A stretch of 64,000 nt of DNA. It comes from Klebsiella africana (GTDB taxonomy: Bacteria > Pseudomonadota > Gammaproteobacteria > Enterobacterales > Enterobacteriaceae). The stretch is taken from positions 2,294,001 to 2,358,000 of the forward strand of contig NZ_CP084874.1 in the NCBI RefSeq assembly GCF_020526085.1. Direction: 5' to 3'. The position numbers and the translations under genes are program-made. This document shows positions 10,666 to 21,643 of this stretch, piece by piece. Under the pieces are notes generated by a model that saw only the letters and a list, made by a program, of their open reading frames with translations, had not been told where the DNA came from and made no database searches. The stretch's first letter is position 1, and the number at the start of each line of letters is the position of its first letter.

Positions 10666-12171
10666 ATGCAACATCCGTCGAAACCGTTGGCGAAAACCCG
10701 CCAGGGAAGTCTGGCCGGGCGCGAAGAGCAGGGGATTTATATCTGGCGCGGTATTCCATACGCTGCGCCGCCGGTTGGTCCGTTGCGCTGGCGTGCCCCG
10801 CAGCCACCCGCCCGCTGGCAGGGCGTCCGTCAGGCCGACGCTTTTTCAGCTGCCAGCTGGCAGGACATTGACTATTGCCGTGAACTCGGCGGCGGTGATC
10901 CCGGCCGTTTCAGTGAAGACTGCTTATACCTCAACGTCTGGGCCCCCGCCAGCGCCGCGCAGCCGCTGCCGGTGATGGTCTGGCTTCACGGCGGCGGGTT
11001 TACCATCGGCGCCGGCAGCCTGCCGCCTTACGATGGCAAAGCGCTTGCCAGTCGCGACGTGGTAGTGGTGACGGTTAACTACCGGCTGGGCCACCTCGGC
11101 TTTTTTGCCCATCCGGCGCTGGAGGAAGAGGCAGGCGAACGGCTGTACAACTTCGCGTTGCTCGACCAGATTGCCGCCCTGCAGTGGGTTCAGGACAATA
11201 TCCACGCCTTTGGCGGGGATGCCGCTAACGTCACCCTGTTTGGCGAATCCGCCGGGGCGCGCAGTGTACTGTCGCTGATGGCTTCGCCCAAAGCCAGGGG
11301 ATTGTTTCATAAAGCGATCATCCAGAGCGGGTATACGTTACCCGACCTGCCGCGGGAGAGGGCGCTGGAGAAAGGCCGCCTGCTGGCGGACCATTTCGCT
11401 TTGCCTAATGCCAGCGCGGAACAGCTGCGTGCGATCCCGGCGGAGGCGTTCTGGTCGCTCGCCGCGCCGCTGAATACGGGCCCGGCTCCCATTGCCGGGG
11501 ACGTGGTCCTCCCGCAGCCGATGCTGGAGACTTTTTTCGCCGGGCGCCAGCACCCGATGCCGGTGATGATCGGCTCCAACAGCGATGAAGCCAGCGTGAT
11601 GGCGGTGTTTGGCGTCGATATCGCCGGGCAGATCCAGAAGCTGCGCCGCGAGCGCCGTCTGGGGTTGGGGCTTATCAAACTGCTCTATCCCGGTGTGAAA
11701 GGCGACGCGGCGTTGGGACGGGAAGTCTGCCGGGATATGGCCTTCACCACTCTTGGCTATGTAGTGATGCAGGCCCAACAGCGTGTCGGCCAGCCGTGCT
11801 GGCGTTACTGGTTTGATTATGTCGCGGAGGCGGAGCATGACACCTATCCGCACGGCGCCTGGCATGGCAACGAGGTACCTTACGTATTTGATAACCTACG
11901 GCTGACAGAACCCGTCCGGCAGTACGCCAGCGCAGCGGATCTGGCCTTTGCCGCTCAGGTCGCTGACTACTGGGCCCAGTTTGCTCGCGTCGCCAGCGGC
12001 GAGCAGGCGCTTTCCGGCGCGGTGCGTTGGCCGGCGTGCTTGCGCGGACGGGATCGTCTGTTGCGCATTGGGTTACATAAACGTGCCGGGTTCAAAGTGG
12101 AGAATCGCTTTATGCGCGCGCGGCTGGCGCTGTTTCGTCGGGTGATGAAGCATCACGTGACGCTGGACTAA
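10666..12171 (+). CDS. Type-B carboxylesterase (para-nitrobenzyl esterase family)
   Basis: An alpha/beta-hydrolase of 501 residues that should hydrolyse esters of broad structure. Visible parts are the oxyanion hole HGGGF (about 108-112), the nucleophile Ser195 in FGESAGARS, the acid-bearing segment GSNSDEASV, and the likely catalytic His in YPHGAWHGNEVPYVF. No signal peptide, so cytoplasmic. The ATG at 10666 follows GGGAGCAGG; an upstream in-frame start at 10609 would overlap ydcJ and lacks support. It lies 41 bases behind ydcJ and may be cotranscribed. Its place in a catabolic block suggests aromatic or carboxylic esters as substrates, but this is a guess. Confidence 0.88.
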   Translation: MQHPSKPLAKTRQGSLAGREEQGIYIWRGIPYAAPPVGPLRWRAPQPPARWQGVRQADAFSAASWQDIDYCRELGGGDPGRFSEDCLYLNVWAPASAAQPLPVMVWLHGGGFTIGAGSLPPYDGKALASRDVVVVTVNYRLGHLGFFAHPALEEEAGERLYNFALLDQIAALQWVQDNIHAFGGDAANVTLFGESAGARSVLSLMASPKARGLFHKAIIQSGYTLPDLPRERALEKGRLLADHFALPNASAEQLRAIPAEAFWSLAAPLNTGPAPIAGDVVLPQPMLETFFAGRQHPMPVMIGSNSDEASVMAVFGVDIAGQIQKLRRERRLGLGLIKLLYPGVKGDAALGREVCRDMAFTTLGYVVMQAQQRVGQPCWRYWFDYVAEAEHDTYPHGAWHGNEVPYVFDNLRLTEPVRQYASAADLAFAAQVADYWAQFARVASGEQALSGAVRWPACLRGRDRLLRIGLHKRAGFKVENRFMRARLALFRRVMKHHVTLD

Positions 12172-12195
12172 ATGTCGTCATGGCCGGGAAACTAT

Positions 12196-12219
12196 CGCCG
12201 CCACCGGCGGGTGGCGGCG
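12196..12219. terminator. Hairpin between convergent esterase and dehydrogenase genes
   Basis: Ten-pair stem CGCCGCCACC / GGTGGCGGCG with a four-base loop between the two stop codons. There is no T run on either side, so it may be a transcript-end hairpin rather than a classical terminator. Confidence 0.55.
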
Positions 12220-12224
12220 TCATG

Positions 12225-13313
12225 TCACATGACCACTACCGGCTTGATCACCTTGCCGGAGGCTGAATCGGCAAACGCCTGGTTAATCTCGGCCAGCGGA
12301 TAGCGCTGGATGAGCTTATCAATAGGGAATTTGCCCTGCTTATAAAGCTGAACCAGTAGTGGAATGAAAAGGGCCGGAACGGCATCGCCTTCAATCACCC
12401 CGACCAGCGATTTGCCTTCCGCCATCAGGTCGTTCTGCACGTTAAAGGTGATATCGCCGGTAAAGCCCACAATCGCCACCGTGCCTAACGGTTTCACCGC
12501 ATGCACGGCCTGAAGCACGATGGCCGACACGCCGGTGGTTTCCACCGCATAGTGAGCCCCTTTACCGGTGATCTGTTTGATGCGGGCAACGGCATCTTGT
12601 GCTTTGCCGTTGATCTGATGCGTGGCGCCCAGTTCTCCGGCCAGGGCGAGGCGATTGTCATGAATATCCACCGCGATAATTTGCGAGCAGCCGGTTAATT
12701 TCGCCGCCATGATCGCACTGAGCCCCACCGCGCCGCAGCCGAACACCACAAGTGACTCCCCCACGACCGGTTTCAGACGGTTAAGCACCGTCCCGCTGCC
12801 GGTCTGGATCCCGCAGCCAAGCGGGCCGAGTAGCGTAAGATCAACCTCCGGGTCGACCACGATGGCATTGGTTGCGCGGGTCACCACATACTGGCTGAAG
12901 GACGACTGGCCAAAAAACAGGGACAGATCCTGGTCTCCCAGGCGATAAGGGGTTGTGCCATCCTCACGGCGGCCGCCAAAGTTAAGTGGATTAAAGTCTT
13001 CGCAGGCGGAAGGATGGTTACTTAAACAATTTTCGCAATGATGACAGGCGGCGTAGCTGAGCACCACATGATCGCCTGCCTTAATGCCGGTGACCGCTTC
13101 TCCGATGCTGGCCACAACCCCGGCACCTTCATGACCGAGGATCGCCGGCATGGGCACCACCCCGGGGTTGTCGCGCATCACTGCGTCGGTATGACACACG
13201 CCGGTGGCGGCGATTTTGACCAATATCTCATCCTTGCCCGGCCGGGCGACCTCGATGTCTTTAATAACGAAAGGCTGCTGATAGCCCAGCGTGACGGCTG
13301 CTTTTACTTGCAT
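12225..13313 (-). CDS. Zinc-dependent alcohol dehydrogenase, benzyl/aryl-alcohol type
   Basis: A medium-chain dehydrogenase of 362 residues. Catalytic zinc ligands are Cys in [10 protein letters not shown], His in GHEGAGVV and Cys in GPLGCGIQTG. The structural zinc cluster is CHHCENCLSNHPSAC. The NAD fold shows FGCGAVGLSA followed by an acidic VDIHD, favouring NAD over NADP. The residues around the catalytic site resemble aryl-alcohol dehydrogenases such as XylB, which oxidise benzyl alcohols to benzaldehydes. The start follows a GGAG-type site. Alone on the minus strand; an aromatic-type aldehyde dehydrogenase that could take the next step lies at 39211-40644. Confidence 0.87.
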   Translation of the reverse strand: MQVKAAVTLGYQQPFVIKDIEVARPGKDEILVKIAATGVCHTDAVMRDNPGVVPMPAILGHEGAGVVASIGEAVTGIKAGDHVVLSYAACHHCENCLSNHPSACEDFNPLNFGGRREDGTTPYRLGDQDLSLFFGQSSFSQYVVTRATNAIVVDPEVDLTLLGPLGCGIQTGSGTVLNRLKPVVGESLVVFGCGAVGLSAIMAAKLTGCSQIIAVDIHDNRLALAGELGATHQINGKAQDAVARIKQITGKGAHYAVETTGVSAIVLQAVHAVKPLGTVAIVGFTGDITFNVQNDLMAEGKSLVGVIEGDAVPALFIPLLVQLYKQGKFPIDKLIQRYPLAEINQAFADSASGKVIKPVVVM

Positions 13314-15409
<2,096 letters not shown>

Positions 15410-15426
15410 CCCTGAGTTACCCGACG

Positions 15427-15449
15427 CCCGCAGGCAGTCCCTGCGGGCC
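15427..15449 (+). terminator. Hairpin between opgD and rimL
   Basis: Inverted repeat GCCCGCAGG / CCTGCGGGC with a short loop. No T run follows, so its role in termination is uncertain; it may stabilise the opgD message. Confidence 0.45.
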
Positions 15450-15462
15450 TGAAGAGAGCGCT

Positions 15463-16041
15463 ATGACCGCAGATATCCCAGCAGTACCTGAGTCGATCCC
15501 GGTGACCGAGGCGCTGACGCTGATTACCATTGATGAGCAGTATGTTAGCGATCTGCACCAGCTGGTGGTCAAAAACCAGCGCTGGTTACAACAGTCGCTC
15601 AGTTGGCCCGCCGCGGTTCGCAGCGAAGAGGAAACCCGCCGCCATGTGCAGGGTAACGTGATGCTGCATCAGCGGGATTACGCCAAAATGTTTTTGCTGT
15701 TTCTCGATAAGCAGCTAATTGGCGTCCTGTCGTTCAACCAGATTGAACCGCAGAATAAAACGGCCTATATCGGCTACTGGATCGATGAAGAGCACCAGGG
15801 GCAGGGTTATCTGTCCCGTTCCCTGCAGGCCTTTATCCACCATTATGCCCGTAGCGGACTGGTGCGCCGGTTTGTGATCAAATGCCGGGTAGCGAATACC
15901 CGCAGCAACCAGGTGGCGTTGCGCAATGGATTTGCCCTTGAAGGCTGTCTGAGGCAGGCCGAGTATCTGAACGGCCGCTATGACGATCAGAATATCTATG
16001 CGCGCATTATTGACCGCGATGAGGCATTACAGCGCGCCTAA
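15463..16041 (+). CDS. rimL: GNAT N-acetyltransferase RimL (acts on ribosomal protein L12)
   Basis: Acetylates the N-terminal serine of ribosomal protein L12 to give L7. The 192 residues exceed E. coli RimL (179) by a short N-terminal extension (MTADIPAVPESIPV). The acetyl-CoA site is visible in YWIDEEHQGQGYLSRSLQAF, and the conserved LRNGFALEGCLRQAEYLNGRYDDQNIYARI closes the fold. The start at 15463 follows GAGAG. Its last 15 bases overlap the end of the convergent ydcK. Confidence 0.94.
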   Translation: MTADIPAVPESIPVTEALTLITIDEQYVSDLHQLVVKNQRWLQQSLSWPAAVRSEEETRRHVQGNVMLHQRDYAKMFLLFLDKQLIGVLSFNQIEPQNKTAYIGYWIDEEHQGQGYLSRSLQAFIHHYARSGLVRRFVIKCRVANTRSNQVALRNGFALEGCLRQAEYLNGRYDDQNIYARIIDRDEALQRA

Positions 16042-17007
16042 CAGCGGTGTCCGGGTGATCTGCTCCTGCGCGCCGAGCGTCTTCGGGCCGCGCAGATGAA
16101 TGGCTTCGCCTTCGCGCGCGACGATCTGCACGTCGTCGTCTATCGTTACCTGTTGCTCAACGATTACATCGCCGACGATGACTGCCCGGCCCTGGATCAG
16201 CACATCGTCGTCGAGCAGAATTGGCCCGCCGCGCAGCTGCGCCTCGCCGCCGACCATCGCCCGATGCTTCAGCAGGCAGTTGCCTTCAATGACCGCATTC
16301 TCCGCCACCTGTGAACTGTAGCGCACCGTGGGAATGGCATCTTCTCCGTGACCGGCGATCAGACGCGCGTGACCGTATACCCGGGCGTTATCGCATACCC
16401 AGACGTCGTTTTCTTCGTTCCCCTCAAGTCTTGCCTGGTCAAACACCTCCGCCCGATGTTCGACAAACGCATGCTCAACGAAGGCATCGCCGTAGATTTG
16501 TGCCTGGTGGAGAATGCGCGAGGCACTCACAGTGGCTCGCTGATAGATCTGCAGCACTTTGTCACGATCGGCGGTCAGGCCGCGGGCGGCAATCACCTGG
16601 CAGTGGGGGAGGAGACGCGCTTCGTCGGCAAGGCGGCAATAACCACGCACCTGGCTATGATAAACCGTGACGTTGTCACTTATTTGCGCCTCGTGGCTGA
16701 TGTGCGAGGCCTCGATACAGGCCTTTCCGCGGAGGGTGGCCCCATGACTGACGACACAGGGGCCGGTGAGCCGGGCATCGTCGAAGATCCGCGCGCCGGC
16801 AAAAACCACGCTGTTGGCATCGTAGATCCAGCAGAGACCCTGTTGGCTGAGATCGCTTTCCGTTTCCACCCAGCCGCCTTCGCTGCCCGCTTTGACGTCA
16901 GCGAAATCAATAAGCGCCACGATCTGGCGCAGGGTGACGCTTTGTTTGCCATGCTCATCCTGATAACAATACTGCCGGGTCTGTTCGCTGAGACGGTATT
17001 TACGCAT
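16027..17007 (-). CDS. ydcK: Hexapeptide-repeat protein YdcK
   Basis: A 326-residue cytoplasmic protein made almost wholly of left-handed beta-helix hexapeptide turns (patterns such as ARIFDDARLTGPCVVSHGATLRGKACI and ADVIVEQQVTIDDDVQIVA). Such folds occur in acyl- and nucleotidyl-transferases, but no catalytic residue can be named. It matches E. coli YdcK and sits, as there, between rimL and tehA. It is divergent from tehA, with a 111-base gap holding a likely NsrR site. Confidence 0.88.
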   Translation of the reverse strand: MRKYRLSEQTRQYCYQDEHGKQSVTLRQIVALIDFADVKAGSEGGWVETESDLSQQGLCWIYDANSVVFAGARIFDDARLTGPCVVSHGATLRGKACIEASHISHEAQISDNVTVYHSQVRGYCRLADEARLLPHCQVIAARGLTADRDKVLQIYQRATVSASRILHQAQIYGDAFVEHAFVEHRAEVFDQARLEGNEENDVWVCDNARVYGHARLIAGHGEDAIPTVRYSSQVAENAVIEGNCLLKHRAMVGGEAQLRGGPILLDDDVLIQGRAVIVGDVIVEQQVTIDDDVQIVAREGEAIHLRGPKTLGAQEQITRTPLLGAL

Positions 17008-17069
17008 GGCCGATCCTCATTACTTATGGTTAACATAAACATAGCAAAGTTCGCCGTAGCGTGCGGGAT

Positions 17070-17092
17070 AAGGTTCCTTTAAAATGCAACTT
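17070..17092. promoter_or_regulatory. Likely NsrR site upstream of tehAB
   Basis: This 23-base stretch agrees at 19 positions with the NsrR consensus built from two AAGATGCATTT half-sites. The right half (AAAATGCAACTT) is nearly perfect and the left half degenerate. It lies 27 bases before tehA and 63 before ydcK. E. coli tehAB has been reported as a target of the nitric-oxide repressor NsrR, so the site is plausible here. Confidence 0.6.
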
Positions 17093-17118
17093 CAAATTAA
17101 ATTGATATCATCAACAAA

Positions 17119-18123
17119 ATGAAGAATAAGCAAAAGCCACGGCAGGTGCTGAACCTGCCGGCAGGTTATTTTGGCATGGTGCTCGGCACCATCGGAATGG
17201 GCTTCGCCTGGCGTTATGCCAGCACCCTCTGGCCGGTGAGTCGCAGCATTGGCGATGGGCTGGTGACGCTGGCGATAGCGATGTGGGCGCTGCTCAGCAT
17301 GGCGTTTCTCTGCCGGGCGATTCGCTTTCCAGAGAGTGTGCTGCGGGAGATGCGTCATCCGGTCAGCAGCAGCTTTGTCAGCCTGTTTCCGGCCACCACG
17401 CTGCTGGTGGCGATCGGGCTGGTGCCGTGGTGCCGGCCGCTGGCGCTGGGGCTGTTTGTACCGGGCGTGACGCTGCAGCTTGCCTATGCCTCCTGGCAAA
17501 GTGCCGGACTGTGGCGGGGGATGCATCCTCACGAGGCCACCACGCCGGGGTTGTATCTGCCGACGGTAGCCAATAATTTTATCAGCGCGATGGCCTGTGG
17601 TGCGCTGGGGTTTTCCGATGCCGGACTGGTGTTCCTCGGCGCCGGGGTCTTCTCCTGGCTGAGCCTCGAGCCGGCAATTCTCCAGCGTCTGCGCAGCGCG
17701 GGCGAGCTACCGACGCCGCTGCGCACCTCGCTGGGGATCCAGCTGGCGCCGGCGCTGGTAGCCTGCAGCGCCTGGCTTAGCGTCAACGGCGGGGAGGCCG
17801 ATACCTTTGCTAAGCTACTGTTCGGCTATGGCCTGCTACAGCTGCTGTTTATGCTTCGTCTGATGCCCTGGTACCTTCGCCAGCCGTTCAATGCTTCCTT
17901 CTGGAGCTTCTCGTTCGGTATTTCCGCGCTGGCCACCACCGGTCTGCATCTCGGCCAGGCCAGGGGAGACGGCTTTTTTCATCATCTGGCGATGCCGCTA
18001 TTTATTTTTAGTAATCTGGTTGTCGGCCTGCTGCTGCTGCGCACAGCGTTGCTGTTGGTCAGCGGGAAACTGCTGGTAAAAGTCGACCAGGAAACACTCC
18101 TGAATAAGAAGGAAGGATCATGA
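17119..18123 (+). CDS. tehA: Tellurite-resistance dicarboxylate transporter family protein TehA
   Basis: An inner-membrane protein of 334 residues (E. coli 330) with ten predicted helices, related to SLAC1-type anion channels. It begins [23 protein letters not shown], the conserved first helix of the family. High-copy tehAB gives tellurite resistance in E. coli; the natural substrate is not known. The ATG at 17119 has no strong ribosome site. Its end overlaps tehB by four bases (ATGA), so the two are translationally coupled. Confidence 0.95.
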   Translation: MKNKQKPRQVLNLPAGYFGMVLGTIGMGFAWRYASTLWPVSRSIGDGLVTLAIAMWALLSMAFLCRAIRFPESVLREMRHPVSSSFVSLFPATTLLVAIGLVPWCRPLALGLFVPGVTLQLAYASWQSAGLWRGMHPHEATTPGLYLPTVANNFISAMACGALGFSDAGLVFLGAGVFSWLSLEPAILQRLRSAGELPTPLRTSLGIQLAPALVACSAWLSVNGGEADTFAKLLFGYGLLQLLFMLRLMPWYLRQPFNASFWSFSFGISALATTGLHLGQARGDGFFHHLAMPLFIFSNLVVGLLLLRTALLLVSGKLLVKVDQETLLNKKEGS

Positions 18124-18716
18124 CAATACGTGACGCGGATTATTTTAGTGAAAAATATGGCCTGACCCGCACCCACTCCGAGGTGCTACATGCCGCGACG
18201 ATTGTGCCGCCGGGGCGGGCGTTGGATCTGGGCTGCGGCAACGGGCGTAACAGTCTTTATCTGGCGGCCAACGGCTTCGCGGTGACGGCATGGGATAAAA
18301 ATCCCATGAGCGTCAACAATCTGGAGAGCATTCGTGCCGCCGAGCGACTGGATAACCTGCGCACTGCGGTGAAAGACCTCAACAGCCTGCGCTTTGACGG
18401 CGAGTATGACCTGATCCTTTCTACCGTGGTGATGATGTTTCTTGAGGCCGGCACTATCCCGGGACTCATCGACAATATGCAGCGTTGCACCGCCGCCGGG
18501 GGGTATAACCTGATTGTCGCGGCGATGGACACCGAAGATTATCCCTGCACCGTCGGCTTCCCGTTTGCCTTTAAACCTGGCGAGCTGCGCGACTATTACC
18601 AGGGCTGGGAGCTGCTGAAATACAATGAAGACGTCGGAGAACTGCATCGCACCGACGCCAACGGCAACCGCATCAAACTGCGCTTCGCTACGCTTCTGGC
18701 GCGCAAGTCAGTCTAA
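18120..18716 (+). CDS. tehB: SAM-dependent methyltransferase TehB (tellurite resistance)
   Basis: A 198-residue class I methyltransferase. The SAM-binding motif I is [19 protein letters not shown], followed by the acidic end of strand 2 (TAWDKN), and motif IV is [21 protein letters not shown]. coli TehB methylates tellurite and selenite in vitro and gives resistance together with TehA. The protein is nearly collinear with E. coli TehB, including its tail [15 protein letters not shown]. Second gene of tehAB. Confidence 0.96.
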   Translation: MTIRDADYFSEKYGLTRTHSEVLHAATIVPPGRALDLGCGNGRNSLYLAANGFAVTAWDKNPMSVNNLESIRAAERLDNLRTAVKDLNSLRFDGEYDLILSTVVMMFLEAGTIPGLIDNMQRCTAAGGYNLIVAAMDTEDYPCTVGFPFAFKPGELRDYYQGWELLKYNEDVGELHRTDANGNRIKLRFATLLARKSV

Positions 18717-18832
18717 TCTCTTCGACGCAGGGAATACATCAGGTTACCTGCGTCGCTTGTCCGCCAATAAAACACGACAGCGCTGAGTAAAAAACAGCCT
18801 ATCGGCAGAGAGAAAATGCAGGCCAATTCCAT
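18713..18832 (-). CDS. Possible 39-residue small membrane protein
   Basis: On the minus strand just behind tehB, an ATG at 18832 opens 39 codons: one hydrophobic helix ([23 protein letters not shown]) followed by a polar, basic tail ending SLRRRD. The shape is that of the many short small membrane proteins of Klebsiella. There is no clear ribosome-binding site, and its stop overlaps the tehB end by four bases. A longer reading from GTG 18913 seems less likely. The surrounding 18717-18979 otherwise holds only the AT-rich leader of ydcL. Confidence 0.3.
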   Translation of the reverse strand: MELACIFSLPIGCFLLSAVVFYWRTSDAGNLMYSLRRRD

Positions 18833-18979
18833 TTTTAAGTGATTATTTAATAACGTAATGTTCAGGCCACCAATATTTATAAATCTTCCTTGACGAAGCC
18901 CTTTTTTTGTCACAAAACTAGTGGGTCCTATTTGCTATAACGTCTGCCGAAAAAAAACTGCATTTACAGGGATCTCTCT

Positions 18980-19648
18980 ATGCGTACTCGCGTTTTACTG
19001 AAAGTCGCCGCTCTGGCGGGGATGTTAGCGTTGACTGGCTGTGCGTCGAAACTGGCGCAACCGAATCAATATTCGGGCTTCTTAAAAGATTATTCCAACC
19101 TGAAAGAAACCACTACCGCTTCCGGCAAGTCGGAGCTGCGTTGGATCGATCCAAATTACAATCAGGCTAACTACGATAACGTTGTTTACCATCCGGTGAC
19201 CTACTATCCGGTACCGAAGCCGACCACCCAGGTAGGGGAGAAGGCGCTGCAGGATATTCTTAATTACACCAACAAAGAGCTGAAACAGGCTATTTCCGAG
19301 CGTAAACCGCTGGCCACCACTGCTGGCAAGCGGAGCCTCATTTTCCGCGGGGCAATTACCGGGGTGGACTCCAGCAAAGAAGGGCTGCAGTTCTATGAAG
19401 TGATCCCGGTAGCGATGATCGTTGCCGGTACCCAGGCTGCGACCGGCCATCGCACCATGGACACCGACCTCTATTTTGAAGCCGAACTGATCGACGCCAG
19501 CACCAACAAGCCGGTAATCAAGGTCGTTCGTAAAGGGGAAGGAAAGACCCTGGCCAACGAAAACACGCCGCTGACCATTGAAACCATGAAGCAGGTTATC
19601 GATGATATGGCGGTCGATGCGGTGAAATTCGACCCTTCTCAGCATTAA
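18980..19648 (+). CDS. ydcL: Lipoprotein YdcL (DUF3313)
   Basis: A 222-residue envelope lipoprotein, the same length as E. coli YdcL. The signal and lipobox are clear: MRTRVLLKVAALAGMLALTGCAS, with lipidated Cys21. Residue +2 is Ala, which favours the outer membrane. The body carries the conserved TYYPVPKPTTQVGEKAL and ATGHRTMDTDLYFEAELIDA segments. Function is not known. A good terminator hairpin follows. Same gene order as E. coli (after tehB). Confidence 0.95.
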   Translation: MRTRVLLKVAALAGMLALTGCASKLAQPNQYSGFLKDYSNLKETTTASGKSELRWIDPNYNQANYDNVVYHPVTYYPVPKPTTQVGEKALQDILNYTNKELKQAISERKPLATTAGKRSLIFRGAITGVDSSKEGLQFYEVIPVAMIVAGTQAATGHRTMDTDLYFEAELIDASTNKPVIKVVRKGEGKTLANENTPLTIETMKQVIDDMAVDAVKFDPSQH

Positions 19649-19655
19649 TGGCTAT

Positions 19656-19677
19656 AGCGCCGTCATCCGACGGCGCT
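19656..19677. terminator. Terminator between ydcL and the convergent DMT transporter
   Basis: Nine-pair stem AGCGCCGTC / GACGGCGCT with ATCC loop, followed on the plus strand by GTTCTTC. It serves ydcL and possibly the convergent transporter gene. Confidence 0.75.
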
Positions 19678-19695
19678 GTTCTTCAGCCCGCCGCT

Positions 19696-20592
19696 TCAGG
19701 CCAGCTTCCGACGCAGTAATAGCTGTTCAGGTCTGGCAAACATCACCAGGTTACCCAGCAGGATCAACGCCAGTCCGATCACGGCATTGCTGTGCCAGAC
19801 ATATCCCTCGTAGACGGTGGAAATAGACAGCGCGACCAGTGGAAACAGCAGCGTACTATAGGCGGCTTTACTGGCGCCGATGCGCCCCACCAGGGTGAAA
19901 TAAGCCCCGAAGGCGATCACCGAGCCGAACAGCGCCAGATATAGCAGGGCGCCCAGATAGCTGACGGTCCATTCTGGCATAAAGTTATCGCCGCGCAGTA
20001 GAGCGATCGCTCCCATCACCAGCGTGCCGTACAGCATTGCCCAGCTGTTGGTGGTCAGCGTTTCCAGCCCGCGGCGCTGGTGGCGAATACTGAACATATT
20101 GCCCAGCGAAAAACCATAAGTGCCCAGGGCGCTCAGACCGATCCCCCACAGTAGCGAGGCGTTTAGTCCGTTGGCCAGCAGGTCGTCCCAAAACAGGATG
20201 ACGATACCGGCGAGACCCAGCGCGGCGGCGGCCCAGAAGCGGCCCGGCGGTTGCTGGCGGAAAAAGAGAAAGCTGTTGATGGCGTTAAACAGCACGGCCA
20301 TCGAAAAGATCACTGATTCCAGCCCGGTGTTGATCCAGGCGGCGGCGGTATAAAAGCACCAGAAATTAAAGCAAAAGACGCAGCAGCCCTGCAGCAGGCA
20401 GCACAGATGGTCTTTCGCGCGCAGCGGCCGCAGGCGTCGTGTGACGAACAGAATCGTCAGCATCGTCACGCTGGCTACGGCGAAACGCCAGAAAATCGAT
20501 ACCGGTGCCGCCACCGGCCCCTGCTGTAAAAAAATCGCAATCCACGTTGTACCCCAGATGACGACAACGAGTGCATAGAGTAATGCGTTCAC
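19696..20592 (-). CDS. EamA/DMT-family membrane transporter
   Basis: An inner-membrane protein of 298 residues with ten predicted helices in two EamA repeats (for example VNALLYALVVVIWGTTW and LLYLALFGSVIAFGAYFTLVGRIGASKAAYSTLLFPLVAL). Family members mostly export metabolites or amino acids; the substrate here cannot be told. The start is taken as GTG at 20592 because AAGGAG precedes it by seven bases; the frame is open further to 20643 but without a ribosome site. Divergent from an AraC-type regulator, which is the likely controller. Not part of the E. coli order. Confidence 0.85.
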   Translation of the reverse strand: MNALLYALVVVIWGTTWIAIFLQQGPVAAPVSIFWRFAVASVTMLTILFVTRRLRPLRAKDHLCCLLQGCCVFCFNFWCFYTAAAWINTGLESVIFSMAVLFNAINSFLFFRQQPPGRFWAAAALGLAGIVILFWDDLLANGLNASLLWGIGLSALGTYGFSLGNMFSIRHQRRGLETLTTNSWAMLYGTLVMGAIALLRGDNFMPEWTVSYLGALLYLALFGSVIAFGAYFTLVGRIGASKAAYSTLLFPLVALSISTVYEGYVWHSNAVIGLALILLGNLVMFARPEQLLLRRKLA

Positions 20593-20764
20593 TCTGGTTC
20601 TCCTTAGCCTTGTTGAAGGAGGCAGTATGCTGCCTGTCGTCACCCGCGGCTTTCACCGTTTTGTTGTCGGCTTGCAAATTCTTGCGCTTATTTGTCACAA
20701 GGGCATGCTGAAGACTGGAAACCGCGCCACAGTCTCCCTAGACTAAGGCTTTTACAGACAATGT

Positions 20765-21643
20765 GTGAAGACGATGGGTTACGGGACATTTGAAACATTA
20801 CGGCGACAGAACGCGGTGCTGAAGGGAACCGTCGAGCTGAATTCCGGTATTCAACTGGCCGCCTGGTATAACCACTGCGATACCATAACGGTACGCAGCG
20901 ATCATCATACGTTGAGTCTGTACGTGGCCGATGGCTACGAAAGCTATCAAAAAACCCCGCACGGCTGGAAAAATGGCGGCGGCCCGGATCGTTTTTGTCT
21001 GATGCCGAAAGGCGATGAAAGCGTCTGGGATATCCGCGGCGATCTGTCGTTTGTGCATCTCTACTGTACCGATGAGCATCTGCGTCGCGTCGGCGAAGAG
21101 GTGTGGGACCGCAGTCCGGCGAACTTCACCCTGCAGGAAAAGACCTTCGCCAGCGATGATAAAATCACCGCGGTATATCGTCAGTTTTTGCTGGCTAACG
21201 ACTGGCGGCAGCCGGCGAACCAGCTGACCCTCAGCGCCGCCAGCAGCTTACTGCTCACCCATCTGATCCAGCACTATTCCACCGTGCAGTGGCGTTTGCC
21301 GACGGTCACCGGAGGGCTGGCGCCAGGCGTAAAGCGTCACGTGCTGGCGTGGATCGACGCTCATCTCGATCACCCTTTAACCCTGGCCGACCTGGCGCAG
21401 CAGGCGGGACTGAGTGAGTTTCATTTTGCGCGAATGTTCCGTCAGTCGCTGAATATGGCCCCGCATCAGTATGTCATGCAGCAGCGAATGGCGAAGGCGC
21501 AAAACCTGATCTGTCATAGCACGCTGCCGTTAACCGATATTGCGCTAGCCTGCGGTTTCAGCTCTGCCAGCCATTTCAGTCACCGGGTCAAAGCCGCCAC
21601 CGGCCTGACGCCGTCCCAGCTACGAGCGGCGCAGCGCGGATAA
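20765..21643 (+). CDS. AraC-family transcriptional regulator
   Basis: About 292 residues. The first ~170 form an AraC-type sensor domain; the last ~100 are the two helix-turn-helix motifs (DHPLTLADLAQQAGLSEFHFARMFRQSLNMAPHQYVMQQRM and LTDIALACGFSSASHFSHRVKAATGLTPSQLR). The start is unsure: GTG at 20765 or ATG at 20774, neither with a strong ribosome site. It is divergent from the DMT transporter across 172 bases and probably controls it. Its end overlaps the end of the convergent ydcO by 24 bases. Confidence 0.88.
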   Translation: MKTMGYGTFETLRRQNAVLKGTVELNSGIQLAAWYNHCDTITVRSDHHTLSLYVADGYESYQKTPHGWKNGGGPDRFCLMPKGDESVWDIRGDLSFVHLYCTDEHLRRVGEEVWDRSPANFTLQEKTFASDDKITAVYRQFLLANDWRQPANQLTLSAASSLLLTHLIQHYSTVQWRLPTVTGGLAPGVKRHVLAWIDAHLDHPLTLADLAQQAGLSEFHFARMFRQSLNMAPHQYVMQQRMAKAQNLICHSTLPLTDIALACGFSSASHFSHRVKAATGLTPSQLRAAQRG

